The notes beneath the pieces are model-generated. The model did no database searches and had not been told where the DNA came from. It was given only the letters and a program-made list of their open reading frames with translations. Source: Macrolepiota albuminosa (taxonomy: Eukaryota; Basidiomycota; Agaricomycetes; Agaricales; Agaricaceae). From it: 64,000 nucleotides of DNA. The stretch lies in NCBI GenBank assembly GCA_027475525.1, contig JAMWFC010000117.1, positions 2,466,183-2,530,182 on the forward strand, written 5' to 3'. How positions within the stretch are numbered: the stretch's first letter is position 1; each line of letters opens with the position of its first letter. The translations under genes were made by a program, and so were the position numbers. Shown here piece by piece: positions 1 to 11,038 of the stretch.

Positions 1-1417
1 TGTTGCGGATTCGTCCCCTTGACGCGTCGGCAGCGCCAGGGAACTCTTGCTGATTGTGGCCGCGTCGCCAGCGGCCTGCTTCTTCCTCTCCTCCTCAACG
101 AACTCCCGCGCTCTCTTGACCAAGACGGCACGCTTAAAGGTCCGCTCCACTACCGCGTCGGGAGCCCCACCGCGTTCACGACTCTTGGCGCCGTCCAAAG
201 TGCAAGCTCGTTTTAGCGTCCCGCACCGGTAACAGGGCTGGCCACCGGTGGGGTACCAACACCCCTCTGGGTCGTTGTCGGCCCAGCACTTGTCGCACTA
301 CAGAAGTGTTAACAGACGCGGTAAGAAGAGCTACAACACTTACCGCTCCTTGGGAGTCCTTGAACTCCCGTCTTGCCGCCGGACTTGCCGTCTTCTTGTC
401 CTTCATCTCCGGCAAGACCACCTCCGCCTCCATTCCTCCATCCAAAACCGCCTCATCTCGTCGTGCCACCAACAAACCCTTCAGCTCTGCGTCGCTAAAG
501 GAAGTTTGCGTTGGCGCCTGTCAAATGGTTGGTTAGCAAGGAAAGTACCTTGGCGCAACGAACTTACCGTGTAACGAGGGGCGGCAGCCTTACGAGACTG
601 AGAGTGGGATAAGCAGAAGTCGCCAGCGGTAAGAACCCTCAAACTTACCTTCTTTTTCAAAGTCTTGCCAGGCTTGACCGGAGAGCCCGATTTGCTTGCC
701 GGCAGTGCTGGGCTCTGGGCACTACCGGCGCGGGAATCCTTCATATCAGGCATCTGCCTCCTGGCAACTGGCGACTTCTCGCTAGCAACCAGGGAATCGC
801 CAGCGACCTCTCGCTCCTCCAACGCCTTGGTTCTCTCCTTGGCGTCACGGGAGGCCTCTTCTAGCACGCTCTCGCGAATTGCCGCCATCTCGGCGTCCAC
901 CTGCAAATTGGCAAGAGGCGCTAACACCTCTTGTTTGCTATGGGGAGACAGATCAGACCACAGCTAAGTTAGAGATCAAAAATCAGAGATACTTACTCAG
1001 GCGCGGGAGCGCTTACCGTCATTGGCAATGCGCCAGAGAGGATGTCCTCCAATTCGTCCTCAATGGTCGGGACGGGAGGAGGCGCCTAGGGACTAATCAG
1101 CTAGCAACACGGCAAGGACTAAAACCACTTACAAAACGAGAAAATGGCGCTAACCAGTCGGCGCCACGATTGTCGACGTACCGCGCCCGGCACCACTCCC
1201 GCACTTCAATTTCTCTGTCCCAGCCGACGCCAAGGACGCGAACTTCGTACCAGCGCTCCAACAACTTCATCACGGCAACGACCAAGTTTGGAGGCGCCTC
1301 CGCGCCCACACCCTCGATGCGCCTAATGAAGTTGTTGGCCTTGTCAATATAGGCGGAGGCGGCGTCTTGAGCCTCGCGAGATGGGACGGGGGGCGGAGTT
1401 GGAATTCGGAAAGACAT
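1..1417 (-). CDS. Antisense C6-cluster gene of element A0 (3' part off window)
   Basis: This is a multi-exon gene on the strand opposite to pol; function unknown. The ATG is at 1417 and exon 1 (1417-1133) gives 95 codons beginning MSFRIPTPPP, followed by a GTAAGT donor and a CTAG acceptor. Later exons encode a charged helical region (about 480-927), then an exon that begins at the first Cys of the cluster C-x2-C-x8-C-x8-C-x2-C-x6-C (297 to 202). That cluster resembles the fungal Zn(II)2Cys6 fold with wider spacing. It is followed by a basic segment (KRAREFVEEERKK) running off the window at base 1. No stop is seen in the visible exons, so this copy may be intact. Complete relatives are at 7417-9842 and 48648-51126. 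A DNA- or RNA-binding role is only inference from the cluster and the basic tail. Confidence 0.75.
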
Positions 1418-1575
1418 ATTTTTTTAATAGAGCGCCAGGTAAAGATGTGGAAGAGAGACGAAGTCCAAACTCATGCGCCAGGACTATAAACCAAATCTCA
1501 AGAACGCACGGGCCACTTGTCACAAAAACGGTAACGGTAGCCTTATTTGGTGACTGAGGACAGTCAATTTTTCAG

Positions 1576-1586
1576 TTGGGGGGAGA
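1576..1586 (+). other. Polypurine tract of A0
   Basis: TTGGGGGGAGA abuts the first base of the LTR (TGATAGG). The identical string precedes the LTR at 10011 and, in reverse complement, follows the LTR at 47526-48478. This fixes the plus-strand primer site, the LTR 5' boundary and the direction of the element (pol strand = sense). Confidence 0.85.
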
Positions 1587-2535
1587 TGATAGGACCCTAT
1601 ACAGGTTAGGCGCATCAACGGCAGGCTCGGCACCGGCTCCGGAAACCTTGCCGCACTCGTTCCGAACTTAGCGCACGCGTTCTACCCATTTTAAGCCATT
1701 CCCAATGGCCGCGCATGGCAAGAAGCAGATCCGATCAATGATAGCGCCGACGGCAGCAGGAATGACAACTGACAGATGGCATCAGTCACTGACGACAGCA
1801 CTTAGCGAGAAGCTTGATGATCTATCAAAAACTGACGGACAGCTTGGCGTTTGACCTTGGCGTCTGACATCGCTTAGCGCCTCGATTTGGCGCCTGACAC
1901 CGCTTAGGTGCTCTGACGGACAGAAGGGTGATGGAGTGATGGTTTAGCTTCGCGATCTGTCGCCTGGCGTCGCTAAGGCTCTTGAATGGGCGGTAGGGAT
2001 CTGAAACCGTTGGAGCTACCCCTTTGAAATTTTCCAGTTTACCGCACTCTGGCGTCATTAGCCACTGGCGACAGCGAACTCATTGTAGTATAAAAGTACT
2101 TACCGACTTGTACATAGGACAAAAAAAACGAATAGACCAGAGTTTCCCCCTTTACTTCAGTCTCCCTTACGCTCAAGAGCTCATTTACGCTACGGTCGGC
2201 AACGTCAAACTCATCAGCAGTTGCAGACGTTCGCCAATACTCGACATACTCGCGCCTTGCAACTACGGCAGGCATTATTGACGCTTAGATTTCGCTAAGC
2301 ATATCGTGCTCTTGCCGCTCACATTGCCGTGTTCACTTACCGCATTTTCCTTAGGCGCTTTACCTTAGCGCTTGACACTTGCCGACCCCGTTACCGACTT
2401 TTACCCTTTTTCACAGACGCGTTCTCTGGGACCTGCCCGGGACTCCTCATATTACTTTTAGCGCGCCCAACGCACACTCTTGGTACGGTAACACTTTTGT
2501 TACATTTGTTACTGACCAAACTTTGGGCGTCATCA
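1587..2535 (+). repeat. Family A LTR, shared by A0 and A1
   Basis: This 949-bp LTR starts TGATAGGACC and ends GGCGTCATCA, with inverted TGAT/ATCA termini. Copies are at 10011-10962, 47526-48478 (inverted) and 20199-21128 (inverted, older), plus a remnant at 10966-11038. It contains TATAAAAG at 2089-2096 as a likely core promoter. The last ~150 bp form an open frame that runs straight into pol. The recurrent heptamer CTTACCG appears at about 2099 and 2335. Confidence 0.88.
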
Positions 2536-5500
2536 ACGCGCTTCCCGGTTTTTCTGTTACCGTCGACTCGCTGGATACTGAAGACTCTCCTGCCGACCCC
2601 ATCGCTAACGCCACCTCTGTGGACCCAGTGGAGACCTACCTTAGGTCAGTAGACCATGGAGAAGACCCGGCCATTCTTACTGTCGCTCAAGAATCACACG
2701 CTATTCGCTCTGTCGCGCTAACCGTAGACAATAAGCACGAGGTAGAGGCAATCGTGGATAGCGGTTCTCAAATCATTTCTATGGCAGCCGAAGTCGCTAA
2801 CGATTTAGGCCTCATTTATGACCCAACTGTGATATTAAACATGCAGAGTGCTAATGGCACAGTAGACTGATCCCTAGGACTCGCCAAGAATGTGCCATGC
2901 ACCCTTGGCGACATTACGTTTTATCTTCAGATCCACATTTTACGCTCCCCAGCATACGACCTGCTACTTGGCAGACCCTTCGACGTCTTGGCACGATCAG
3001 TCATCAAGACAGTTACCGACGAGGAAACGACCCTCACAATTAGCGACCCCAATTCCGGAATCCGACAAACGGTGCCAACGTTCCCTAGGGGACAATGAAA
3101 AGGCGCCCGCGCTAAGCCCCCGGAGTTTACCGACCAGCACGCCAACGAGCCTCCCCACCGGTGTTTTCACAGACCATCAAGGAGGTGATTGGCGACGATC
3201 ACGGAGATGTAGCGCTAATGCTGGAATATGACCATTCAACTGGTCTTGTAAATGTTATGTCTACTGCTTTTCTTGACCAAGACGTTTTAACTACTTTACC
3301 CGCTACCGACGCAGAGATTCCCCCACAAAATCACAACATTACCGACTCCTCTCTTGCCTACTTATACCTTACCGCTTCCGAATCCTTTCAAAATATTGCG
3401 TCTACCGATACTTATTTCACTACCCTTCCCGGAGCCTCAGCTCCTGCCATTCTTGGACTTGCCGCTCCCCATGCTACAGTTCCCCTTTCCACCTCTGTAT
3501 ATAACCAAGCTAACGCTCCCAAAAGGAAAGGGGTACAAGTTAAAAAGAAATATAAGCCAGTTGCGCTTAAAACAAAACCCGTCGCTAGGCACTCTCCCGA
3601 GACGTTTAGAATCGAGCGCCAGATCATTGGCGACCCTCTTGCCGACATGCCAACCTTATCACCAAATCCGCCACCCTTTCAGCCCACAGGACGTTTTACC
3701 GCGGAACGCCAGCAGCAGTTCGCCAAGGAGCACGACACAGGATTTTTGACAAAAGATGAGTTGAACGTCCTTACCGATCTCGTCGCTAAGCAGGATAAAG
3801 CCTTCGCTTGGGAGGACTCAGAACGCGGTAGTCTACGGACAGATTTCTTCCCGCCTGTCATCATCCCGACCATTCCTCACGTACCGTGGACTGAGCACAA
3901 CCGACCGTTACCGCCTGGGATCGAAGCCAAGGTCTGCCAAATCATTAGGACCAAGATACAGGCTGGCGTATACGAACCCTCCAATAGCTCTTACCGCTCC
4001 CGATGGTTCTGTGTCCTCAAAAAGAACGGCAATCTACGTATAGTCCACAGTCTTGAACCACTGAATAGAGTCACCATACGACACTCTGGCGTACCGCCTT
4101 TTCCTGACCACTTTGCCGAGTCCTTTGCCGGGCGCATTTGTGGCGCCACCCTTGACCTCTACGTTGGCTACGACGAACGTCTGATACACCCTTCTTCCCG
4201 TGACCTCACCACTTTTCAAACTCCGTTTGGCGCCTTGCGCCTAGTCACCTTACCGATGGGATGGACAAACTCAGTCCCCATATTCCATGACGACATCACA
4301 TTCATCCTCCAACCCGAGATACCGCACCATGTCCTTAGCTTCATTGATGACGTTGGCGTCAAAGGCCCCAAAGACTGGCGACTCGTAAACGGCTTACCGG
4401 CGACCCATCCCGAGAACCCAATATTCGCTTAGCGCTATGGGACTTTTTCCAGTTGCTCAATCGAGTTCTCCAACGTATGAAGTATAGCGGTGGTACCTTT
4501 AGCGGTCACAAACTCCTCCTTTGCACGCCAAGGTTCAAAATACTTGGTCATATCTGCACTCCCGACGGTCGCGTTCCCGACGAGTCTCGCTTAGCACTCC
4601 TGGAGCGATGGGGTCCTTGCCGCAACTTATCTGAAGTTCGTGCCTTTCTTGGTACCGTTGGCGTTCTTAGGATATTCGTCAAAAATTTCGCCCATCGCGC
4701 ACACGCCCTTAACCGACTCACCCGCGCCAACGAGCCCTTCGAATTTGGGCCAGACCAGGTTACCGCACAACGCAACTTAGTAAAAGCCCTACAAGACGCC
4801 AAACCCCTAGTCCCCATCGATTATACCTCTGCCGACCCAGTTATCTTGGCGGTGGATACCTCGTACATTGCCGTTGGCTACTTCTTATGCCAGTGCCTTA
4901 GCGACAATCGGAAGCAGCGATGCTATAACCGCTTTGGGTCTATCACGCTAAACAACCGGGAATCTCGCTACAGTCAGCCCAAGCTAGAGCTCTATGGACT
5001 CTTCAAAGCCTTCCGGTCGCTAAAGATGTATTTGATTGGCGTGCGGAACCTTATTGTTGAAGTCGACGCTAGGTACATCAAAGGCATGCTGCAGAATCCC
5101 GATATCCAGCCATCCGCTAGCATGAACCGGTGGGTAGTCGCCATCCTCATGTTTCACTTTGAGTTGGTACACGTCAAGAGCTCTTTCCACGGACCAGATG
5201 GACTTTCTAGGCGACCACGGCAGCCTGGCGACCCGGCAGTGGACCCACAGGCTGATAGCGATTTTGAGGACTGGATCGACCGACTACATGGTTTCGTGCA
5301 CCTCATACAACAACCGATTCCCCTACTACGACGGCAACAGCCTACTAGCATATTTCTACATCCCATCGTCCCTTACCGCCCTGAGACCTTCAGCGCACCC
5401 TTCACGTTCTACACGGCAAGCATCCTTGAACAAGACTTGCCTCCAGTAAAAGTCGTACAGGAACCTCATCCGCTAAGAGAAGACAGCAGAAACCTGACCT

Positions 5501-6986
5501 ACGACGCCGTTCCCCGATTTGCCAAGGCAAAGGCAGAAGACAGTCGCCTGTTAATAGTTGAACGATGGATACAGGACCTTAAGCGACCCCCAGACCTTAC
5601 CGACGAGCAATACGCGACCTTTATCCGATACGCCACTCACTTCTTCTTTACCGACAACCGCCTTTGGCGACGAAATCGAGATGGCGCTCACAAGTTGATT
5701 ATCAAGTCAGAAAGTCGCTTACGAGTCTTGCGCACCATGCATGACAAGCTAGGACATAGAGGTCTGTACGCTACCCGAGCTTCTCTGCTAGAACGATTCT
5801 GGTGGCCACACGCTAGTGCTGACATCGCCTGGTACATCAGGACTTGCCACCTCTGCCAAATTCAACAAACGCGCCAAGTGCTCATCCTGCCAACCGTTGC
5901 AACGCCAGCTCCCCTCTTCAGCAAAATTTACGTCGATACCATGCACATGCCCAAATCCGGTCGCTACAAGTACATCATTCAAGGTTGTTGTTCGCTAATC
6001 CACTGGCCTGAATTTCGAATGCTCCAAAGAGAAAATACCGAGGCAGTCGCCAAGTGGCTATTTGAAGACGTCATTTGCCGTTGGGGAGCGCTAAGAGAAA
6101 TCGTCACGGATAACGGTGCGCCCATTATCAAAGCGCTAACTTACCTCGCCAAGAAATACAATATCCATCACATTCGAGTATCTGGCTACAACAAGCGCGC
6201 CAATGGCCTGGTAGAGAGACCACACTTTGACGTTCGGCAAGCGCTCTTTAAGGCAGTCGATGGCGACGAGTCTCGTTGGAGTGAAGCGACATATTCAGTA
6301 TTTTGGTCAGAAAGAGTTACCATTCGTAAGCGCATGGGTTGTTCTCCCTATTACGCGGCTACTGGCACCCATCCGTTACTCCCTGCCAACATTATAGAAG
6401 CGACCTATCTTCAGCCAGCACCCAACAGTATCTTAGCGACTACCGACCTTATCGCCAGACGAGCTATTGATCTCCAGCGAAGGAAAGAAGATTTAGAGCG
6501 ACTCCACGAGGTAGTCTTTAGCGCCCGTCGCCAAGCAGCCCTACGATTCGAAACTGAGCATAGCGCTACCATCAAAGATTACAACTTCCCGAGAGGAGCG
6601 CACGTCGCCAAGCAGCCCTACGATTCGAAACTGAGCATAGCGCTACCATCAAAGATTACAACTTCCCGAGAGGAGCGCTAGTGCTTATGCGCAACTCCAA
6701 AATTGAAACCTCATACAACAAGAAAATGCGCCCGCGCTATCTTGGACCTTTGGTAGTTATCTCTCGTAACCGTGGAGGCGCTTACGTGCTCTGTGAATTA
6801 GATGGTTCAGTACTACATCGACCTGTTGCCGCTTTTCGCCTATTGCCATATCTCGCCAGAGAACAGATTGACTTGCCGTTGGAAGCGCTAGATATCGACA
6901 CTGCCAAGCTTAGAGAACTTGAAGAAACCGAAATATTGGACGATGATGACTTACCGACTCTGGTTGAAGAAGAAGAAAATGATTAG
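2379..6986 (+). pseudogene. A1 pol: protease, RT, RNase H, integrase (broken)
   Basis: This is a Ty3/gypsy Pol polyprotein. The frame enters from the LTR (about 2379) and crosses into the internal region at 2536. The retropepsin-like motif DSGS has its Asp at 2757-2759. RT has the FIDD catalytic box at 4340-4351 (instead of the commoner YLDD). RNase H follows (about 4850-5200). Integrase has an HHCC finger (about 5745-5860) and catalytic Asp 5935, Asp 6109 and Glu 6214, with 34 residues between the last two. A GPY/F-like module and an acidic tail end at TAG 6984-6986. Breaks: in-frame TGA at 2868-2870 and 3096-3098, a frame change before 3161, a one-base deletion near 4415 relative to the A3 copy, and a 76/77-bp duplication at 6526-6679 that is probably an assembly artefact. 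No ATG-led gag precedes it. Confidence 0.88.
6526..6679 (+). repeat. Tandem 76/77-bp duplication inside A1 pol
   Basis: The block starting CGTCGCCAAGCAGCC at 6526 recurs at 6603 (period 77; 76 bases identical, the last base A versus T). The A3 pol copy has only one unit here. It shifts the frame so that the last 100 codons of pol lie in another frame. It shares its exact period with four other duplications in the window, which points to an assembly overlap. Confidence 0.9.
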
Positions 6987-7416
6987 AAAAGACTATATAT
7001 TGATAAGCTCCTTCTTTCTATTACATATCTTACTTATCTTTCTTGCCGATACCTACTATACTATAGCCTACAGACATTTCCTTACATAGTCAAGTCACAG
7101 CGCTAGCATGTCGCCAACGCATAGCGCCTTGCGCAACTCTTGCCAAGGGTTTTTTGCTATGATGATTTACTGAGCGTTTCCCTTTTCCTCAAAATTTGTC
7201 TAAGTCCCTCACATACTATTGCTCTTGCTAAAAACCTACCTTAGAATACTTGCCGCTTGCCTTCTATTTGCTTTACTTTCTTTGCTTTCTTGGCTCTTTA
7301 CTAACTTAGACTATGGGACTTATCCGTTCACTTCAAAACGAAACGGCAAGAAGTGTATAACTGGCGGTAACAAAACTAAATATTTACAGAAGCGGCCTAT
7401 CTATGCTAAGGTCCGC
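6987..7416. other. Convergent 3' spacer between pol and antisense gene (A1)
   Basis: These 430 non-coding bp separate the pol stop (6986) from the antisense gene stop (7419-7417). It is homologous to 51127-51547 in A3, so the convergent layout is a family trait. It must hold the 3' ends of both transcripts; it is T-rich on the plus strand near 7000-7080 and 7210-7300. Confidence 0.7.
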
Positions 7417-9842
7417 TCACTCGCTATCGTCATCTAGCGGCAGGGAATCGTCCGATACCGGCAAGGAGGAGTCGCGAAGGGGGAGAAGGTCGCCAGGAAG
7501 AATGTTGTTGGCAGCTTGCCAATCCATGGCTGCTTGGCAATCCCCCTGGTAATCGCGAAGCATGCGAAGGCTACGACCCAGGTTGGAATAGCGCAATCGC
7601 AATGCCATTAGCTGACCTCGAACGCGTTCTCGTTCCCGCTCCATTGAAGCCTCCATTGTTGCCGCCCTCCTGGAATACCGTTCCAGCATCTCGCGAGGAT
7701 TGAGCGCCACAACCGGGTAGACAAGATCTTGCCCCAGCCACTGGAATGCGTCGCCAGTCACTGTCGGTTCTGGTTGAGGGGTCCAGGTAGGGTTAACCCT
7801 GGCGATTACGGGGCGCCTTGGCTCCAATCTGGCAACGTACTCAGGGTCTGATACCTCCCAGGAGGCCATGTTGCCGTAGGGAGGCAGCCAGTGCCACTCT
7901 GGCTCCTCCCTGGCGACTCCTGCTGTTCCTTCACCTTCTCCCGCTACCACCGTTGCCGCTGCCTCCTCGTCGCCTTCTCGCTGGGTCGCCAGAGTTTCTT
8001 CTTCACCCTCGGCGTCCTCATCTCCTCCCGTTGCCGCCTCCTCTGCCTTCTTCCCGGACTCATCCCCCATCTCGACATCTGCGGGAGCGCCTTCCCGCTC
8101 CTCTTGAGGCGCCGAGTCACCAATTGCCGCCCGCTCTCCCTCCTCCTGCTCCCCACCAAGAGATCTTGCCGCCAAGTGAATAGGCGACAAGAGACCGCTG
8201 GGGCCCGCCTCTGTGTCACGAGGCGGGAGGCGACTAGCCGCCAACGCTTTCTCCAGGTCTTCCATCTCGGTGTCTTTTGGGGCTGGCAAGGGGGAAGGCA
8301 ACGACGAGACCACATGAGGGCGCTTTGCTTTGCCCTTCCCTTTGCTGGGGGAAGGGGCTTGTCGTTTTTCTGGGACCGAAGTCCCTTGGCGCTCACCGGC
8401 GCCCCAGTTGCCGACTGTTTCTGATCCATCTCCTTGGCGTGTCGGCAACGCCAAGGAGGCTCGTCCAACAGCTGCCATACCACCGGCAGCGACCTTCTTC
8501 CTCTGTCCCTCCACAAACTCCCTAGCCCTCCTAACCAACACCGCACGGGAAAACGTCTTCTCGACGAGGGCGTCTGGCGCGCCGCCACGCTCGCGACTTT
8601 TGGCCCCATCGATAGTGCAGGCGCGCTTGAGAGCGCCACAACGATAACATGGCTGGGCCCCAGTCGGGAACCAGCAGCCTTCTGGGTCGTTGTCTGCCCA
8701 GCACTTGTCACACTAGCGCTAAGAGTTAGCCAAAGACTCAAGAAGATATAAAAGTGACTTACCGCTCCCCGTGCCTCCTTGAAAGCCTGCCGGGTCGCCA
8801 GGGAAACAGTTTTCTTCCCCTTCATCTCCTCCATCACGACCCCGGCCTCTTGCCCCTCATCAAGGACTGCCTCCTTGCGACGCGGCAACAACAGTCCTTT
8901 GAGCTCCTTGTCGTCAAAGGAGCTTTGTGTTGGCGCCTACAAAGACTTAGTAATTTCAGTCCAAAAAGAAAAGACCACTTACCGCGTATTGAGGAGCCGC
9001 CTTGCGACTCTGCGAATGTCGTTAGCGACCGTCGGCAACGGCAAGCGAAAATCAACACTTACCTTGCGCTTGGAAGCACCTGCCGGCTTCCTCGGCGAGC
9101 CCGACTTGCTAGCCGGCAACACTGGGCTCAAAGTGCTGCCGGCGTGACCTACCTTGCCGGATTCTTCAGTCCCCTGCCTCTCGGTGGCAGGCGCCTTCCC
9201 AGCGGCAACGTCCTCCATCTCTGCCGCCAATGCTGCCACTCTCTCCCGCTCCTCTAGCGCCCTGGTAATCTCGCGGGCGTCTTGAGAAACCTCCTCCTGC
9301 CTTGCCGCAATCTCCTCCTCCACCTGCATATGCGCCAACGGCGCCAACACCTCTTGTTTACTGTGGGGTGATAGATCAGACCAAAGCTAAGTTAAAAGAA
9401 TGGGTTAGGAATACTCACTCTGCCGCAGGTGCGCTTACCGTCATCGGCAAGGCACCGGACAGAATATCCTCCAACTCGTCCTCTATCATTGGGACGGGAG
9501 GAGGCGCCTGGCAACTCGGTCAGCTAGCGACATGGCAGGCAGCAGAGACGACTTACGAAACGAGAGAAGGGCGCTAACCACTCGGTGCCAAGATTGTCAA
9601 CGTACCGCGCACAGCACCACTCCCGCACCTCGATTTCTCTGTCCCAGCCTACACCAAGGACACGAACCTCGTACCATCACTCCAGAAGTTTCATCACGCC
9701 AACAACTAATTTTTGAGACGCCTCGGCACCAACGCCCTCGATATGGCGAATGAAGTTGTTGGCCTTGGCAATATAAGCATAGGCCGCTTCCTGGGCAGCT
9801 AGAGATGGGACAGGGGGCGGAGTTGGAATGCGGAAAGACATT
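7417..9842 (-). pseudogene. Antisense C6-cluster gene of A1 (premature TGA)
   Basis: Same gene as at 48648-51126. ATG at 9842. Exon 1 begins MSFRIPTPPPVPS but carries TGA at 9679-9677 (codon 55), where the A3 copy has AGG. Downstream exons are well kept: a helical region (about 9350-8980), an exon with an acidic Lys-rich stretch (to about 8760), and the final exon starting at 8712 with the cysteine cluster C-x2-C-x8-C-x8-C-x2-C-x6-C (8712 to 8617). It ends at TGA 7419-7417 after a conserved C-terminal domain (segment WLPPYGN..., then ...NNILPGDLLPL). The middle of the last exon is low-complexity and Glu/Ala-rich. It differs from A3 mainly in that linker, as expected for a disordered region. 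Function unknown. Confidence 0.78.
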
Positions 9843-9999
9843 TTATTTTAATTGAGCGCCAGGAAAAGATGGGGAGAAGAAACGAAGTCCACACTCATGC
9901 ACCAGGACTATAAACCAAATCTCAAGAACGCACAGACCACTTGTCACAAAAGCGGTAACGGTAGCCTTATTTGGTGACTGAGGACAGTCAATTTTTCAG

Positions 10000-10010
10000 T
10001 TGGGGGGAGA
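10000..10010 (+). other. Polypurine tract of A1
   Basis: TTGGGGGGAGA directly precedes the 3' LTR at 10011, identical to that at 1576-1586. Confidence 0.85.
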
Positions 10011-10962
10011 TGATAGGACCCTATACAAGCTAGGCGCATCAACGGCAGGCTCGGCACCGGCTCCGGAAACCTTGCCGCACTCGTTCCGAACTTAGCGCAC
10101 GCGTTCTACCTATTTTAAGCCATTTCTGACGGCCACGCACGGCAAGAAGCAGATCCGATCAGTGATAGCGCCGACGGCAGCAAGAATGACAACTGACAGA
10201 TGGCATCAGTCACTGACGACAGCGCTTAGCAAGAAGCCTGATGATCTATCAAGAACTGACGGACAGCTTGGCGTTTGACCTTGGCATCTGACACCGCTTA
10301 GCGTCTCGATTCGGCGCCTGACATTGCTAAGCACTTTGGACAGACAGAAGGGTGATGAATTGATGGTTTAGCTTCGCGATCTGTTGCCTGGCGTCGCTAA
10401 GGCTCTTGAATGGACGGTAGGGATCTGAAACCGTTGGAGCTACCCCTAGGAAATTTTCCAGTTTACCGCACTCTGGCGTCATTAGCCACTGGCGACGGTG
10501 AACTCCTTGTAGTATATATAGTACTTACCGACTTGTACATACAGAATCGAATAATAGACCAGAGTTCACCACTCCCCTTTCCTCAGTCTCCCTTACGCTC
10601 AAGAGCTCATTTACGCTACGGTCGGCAACGTCAAAACTCATCGGCAGTTGCAGACGTTTGCCAATACTCGACATACTCGCGCCTTGCAACTATGGCAGGC
10701 ATTATCGACGCTTAGACTTTGCTAAGCTTATCGTGCTTTTGCCGCTTACCTTTGCCGTGTTCACTTACCGCTTCTTCCTAGGCGCTTTACCTTAGCGCTT
10801 GACACTTGCCAACCCCGTTACCGACTTTTACCCATTTTCACAGGCGCATTCTCTGGGACCTGCCCGGGACTCCTCAAATCACTTATAGCGCGCCCAACGC
10901 ACACTCTTGGTACGGTAACACTATAGTTACATTTGTTACTGACCAAACTTTGGGCGTCATCA
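10011..10962 (+). repeat. Family A LTR, 3' LTR of A1
   Basis: This 952-bp LTR starts TGATAGGACC and ends GTCATCA, co-linear with 1587-2535 but with scattered substitutions. The TATA element reads TATATATA near 10513. The open frame at the LTR end is interrupted after the boundary because different sequence follows. It is followed by ACGC and then by an older inverted A LTR remnant. Confidence 0.88.
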
Positions 10963-10965
10963 ACG

Positions 10966-11038
10966 CTAAGGTATCCTAAGCCAGTGCTGTGTTGCCGTAG
11001 CCTGCCATTGATGCGCTGATCCTGTATGGGGTCCTATC
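10966..11038 (-). repeat. Remnant of an older inverted family A LTR
   Basis: This 73-bp segment is the reverse complement of the start of an A LTR and ends GGTCCTATCA. It shares sub-family variants (CTAAGGTATCC, GCGCTGATCC) with the inverted solo LTR ending at 21128, not with the young LTRs. It lies between A1 and the C1 LTR. The simplest reading is that an inverted A LTR inserted in the C1 5' LTR and was later split by the A0/A1 array. The rest of it would be left of the window. Confidence 0.7.

Larger units (their letters stand above)
1..1586 (-). mobile_element. Family A element A0, right end only
   Basis: This is the right-hand part of a family A LTR retrotransposon whose left part lies outside the window. 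It contains the 5' portion of the antisense gene (1-1417) and the untranslated stretch 1418-1575. It ends in the polypurine tract (1576-1586), directly followed by the LTR at 1587-2535. The same order (antisense gene, about 170 bp, purine tract, LTR) occurs at 7417-10962 and, inverted, at 47526-51126. The LTR at 1587 is therefore both the 3' LTR of A0 and the 5' LTR of A1, a tandem array as produced by LTR-LTR recombination. Confidence 0.8.
1587..10962 (+). mobile_element. Family A Ty3/gypsy-type retrotransposon A1, ambisense
   Basis: The element is bounded by LTRs 1587-2535 and 10011-10962 (direct repeats). Internal order: pol on plus (to 6986), a 430-bp convergent spacer, an antisense multi-exon gene (9842 to 7417), a purine tract and the 3' LTR. 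There is no capsid-like ORF or CCHC knuckle on the pol strand, so it looks gag-less. Protease-RT-RNase H-integrase order places it in Ty3/gypsy; no chromodomain is seen. Target duplication cannot be scored on the left because of the tandem arrangement; the right flank begins ACGC. Pol carries two TGA codons and frameshifts, and the antisense gene has one TGA, so this copy is probably dead. Confidence 0.85.

Noticed and set aside
6526..6679. Reading the 77-bp duplications as biological replication slippage or programmed frameshift sites
   Set aside because: Identical period in five unrelated contexts, including a non-coding LTR, fits assembly overlap better than biology.
7818..8424. Long Leu/Pro-rich plus-strand open frames opposite the A1 antisense gene
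   Set aside because: They mirror the low-complexity Glu/Ala-rich linker of the real gene on the other strand; no conserved counterpart and no motif.
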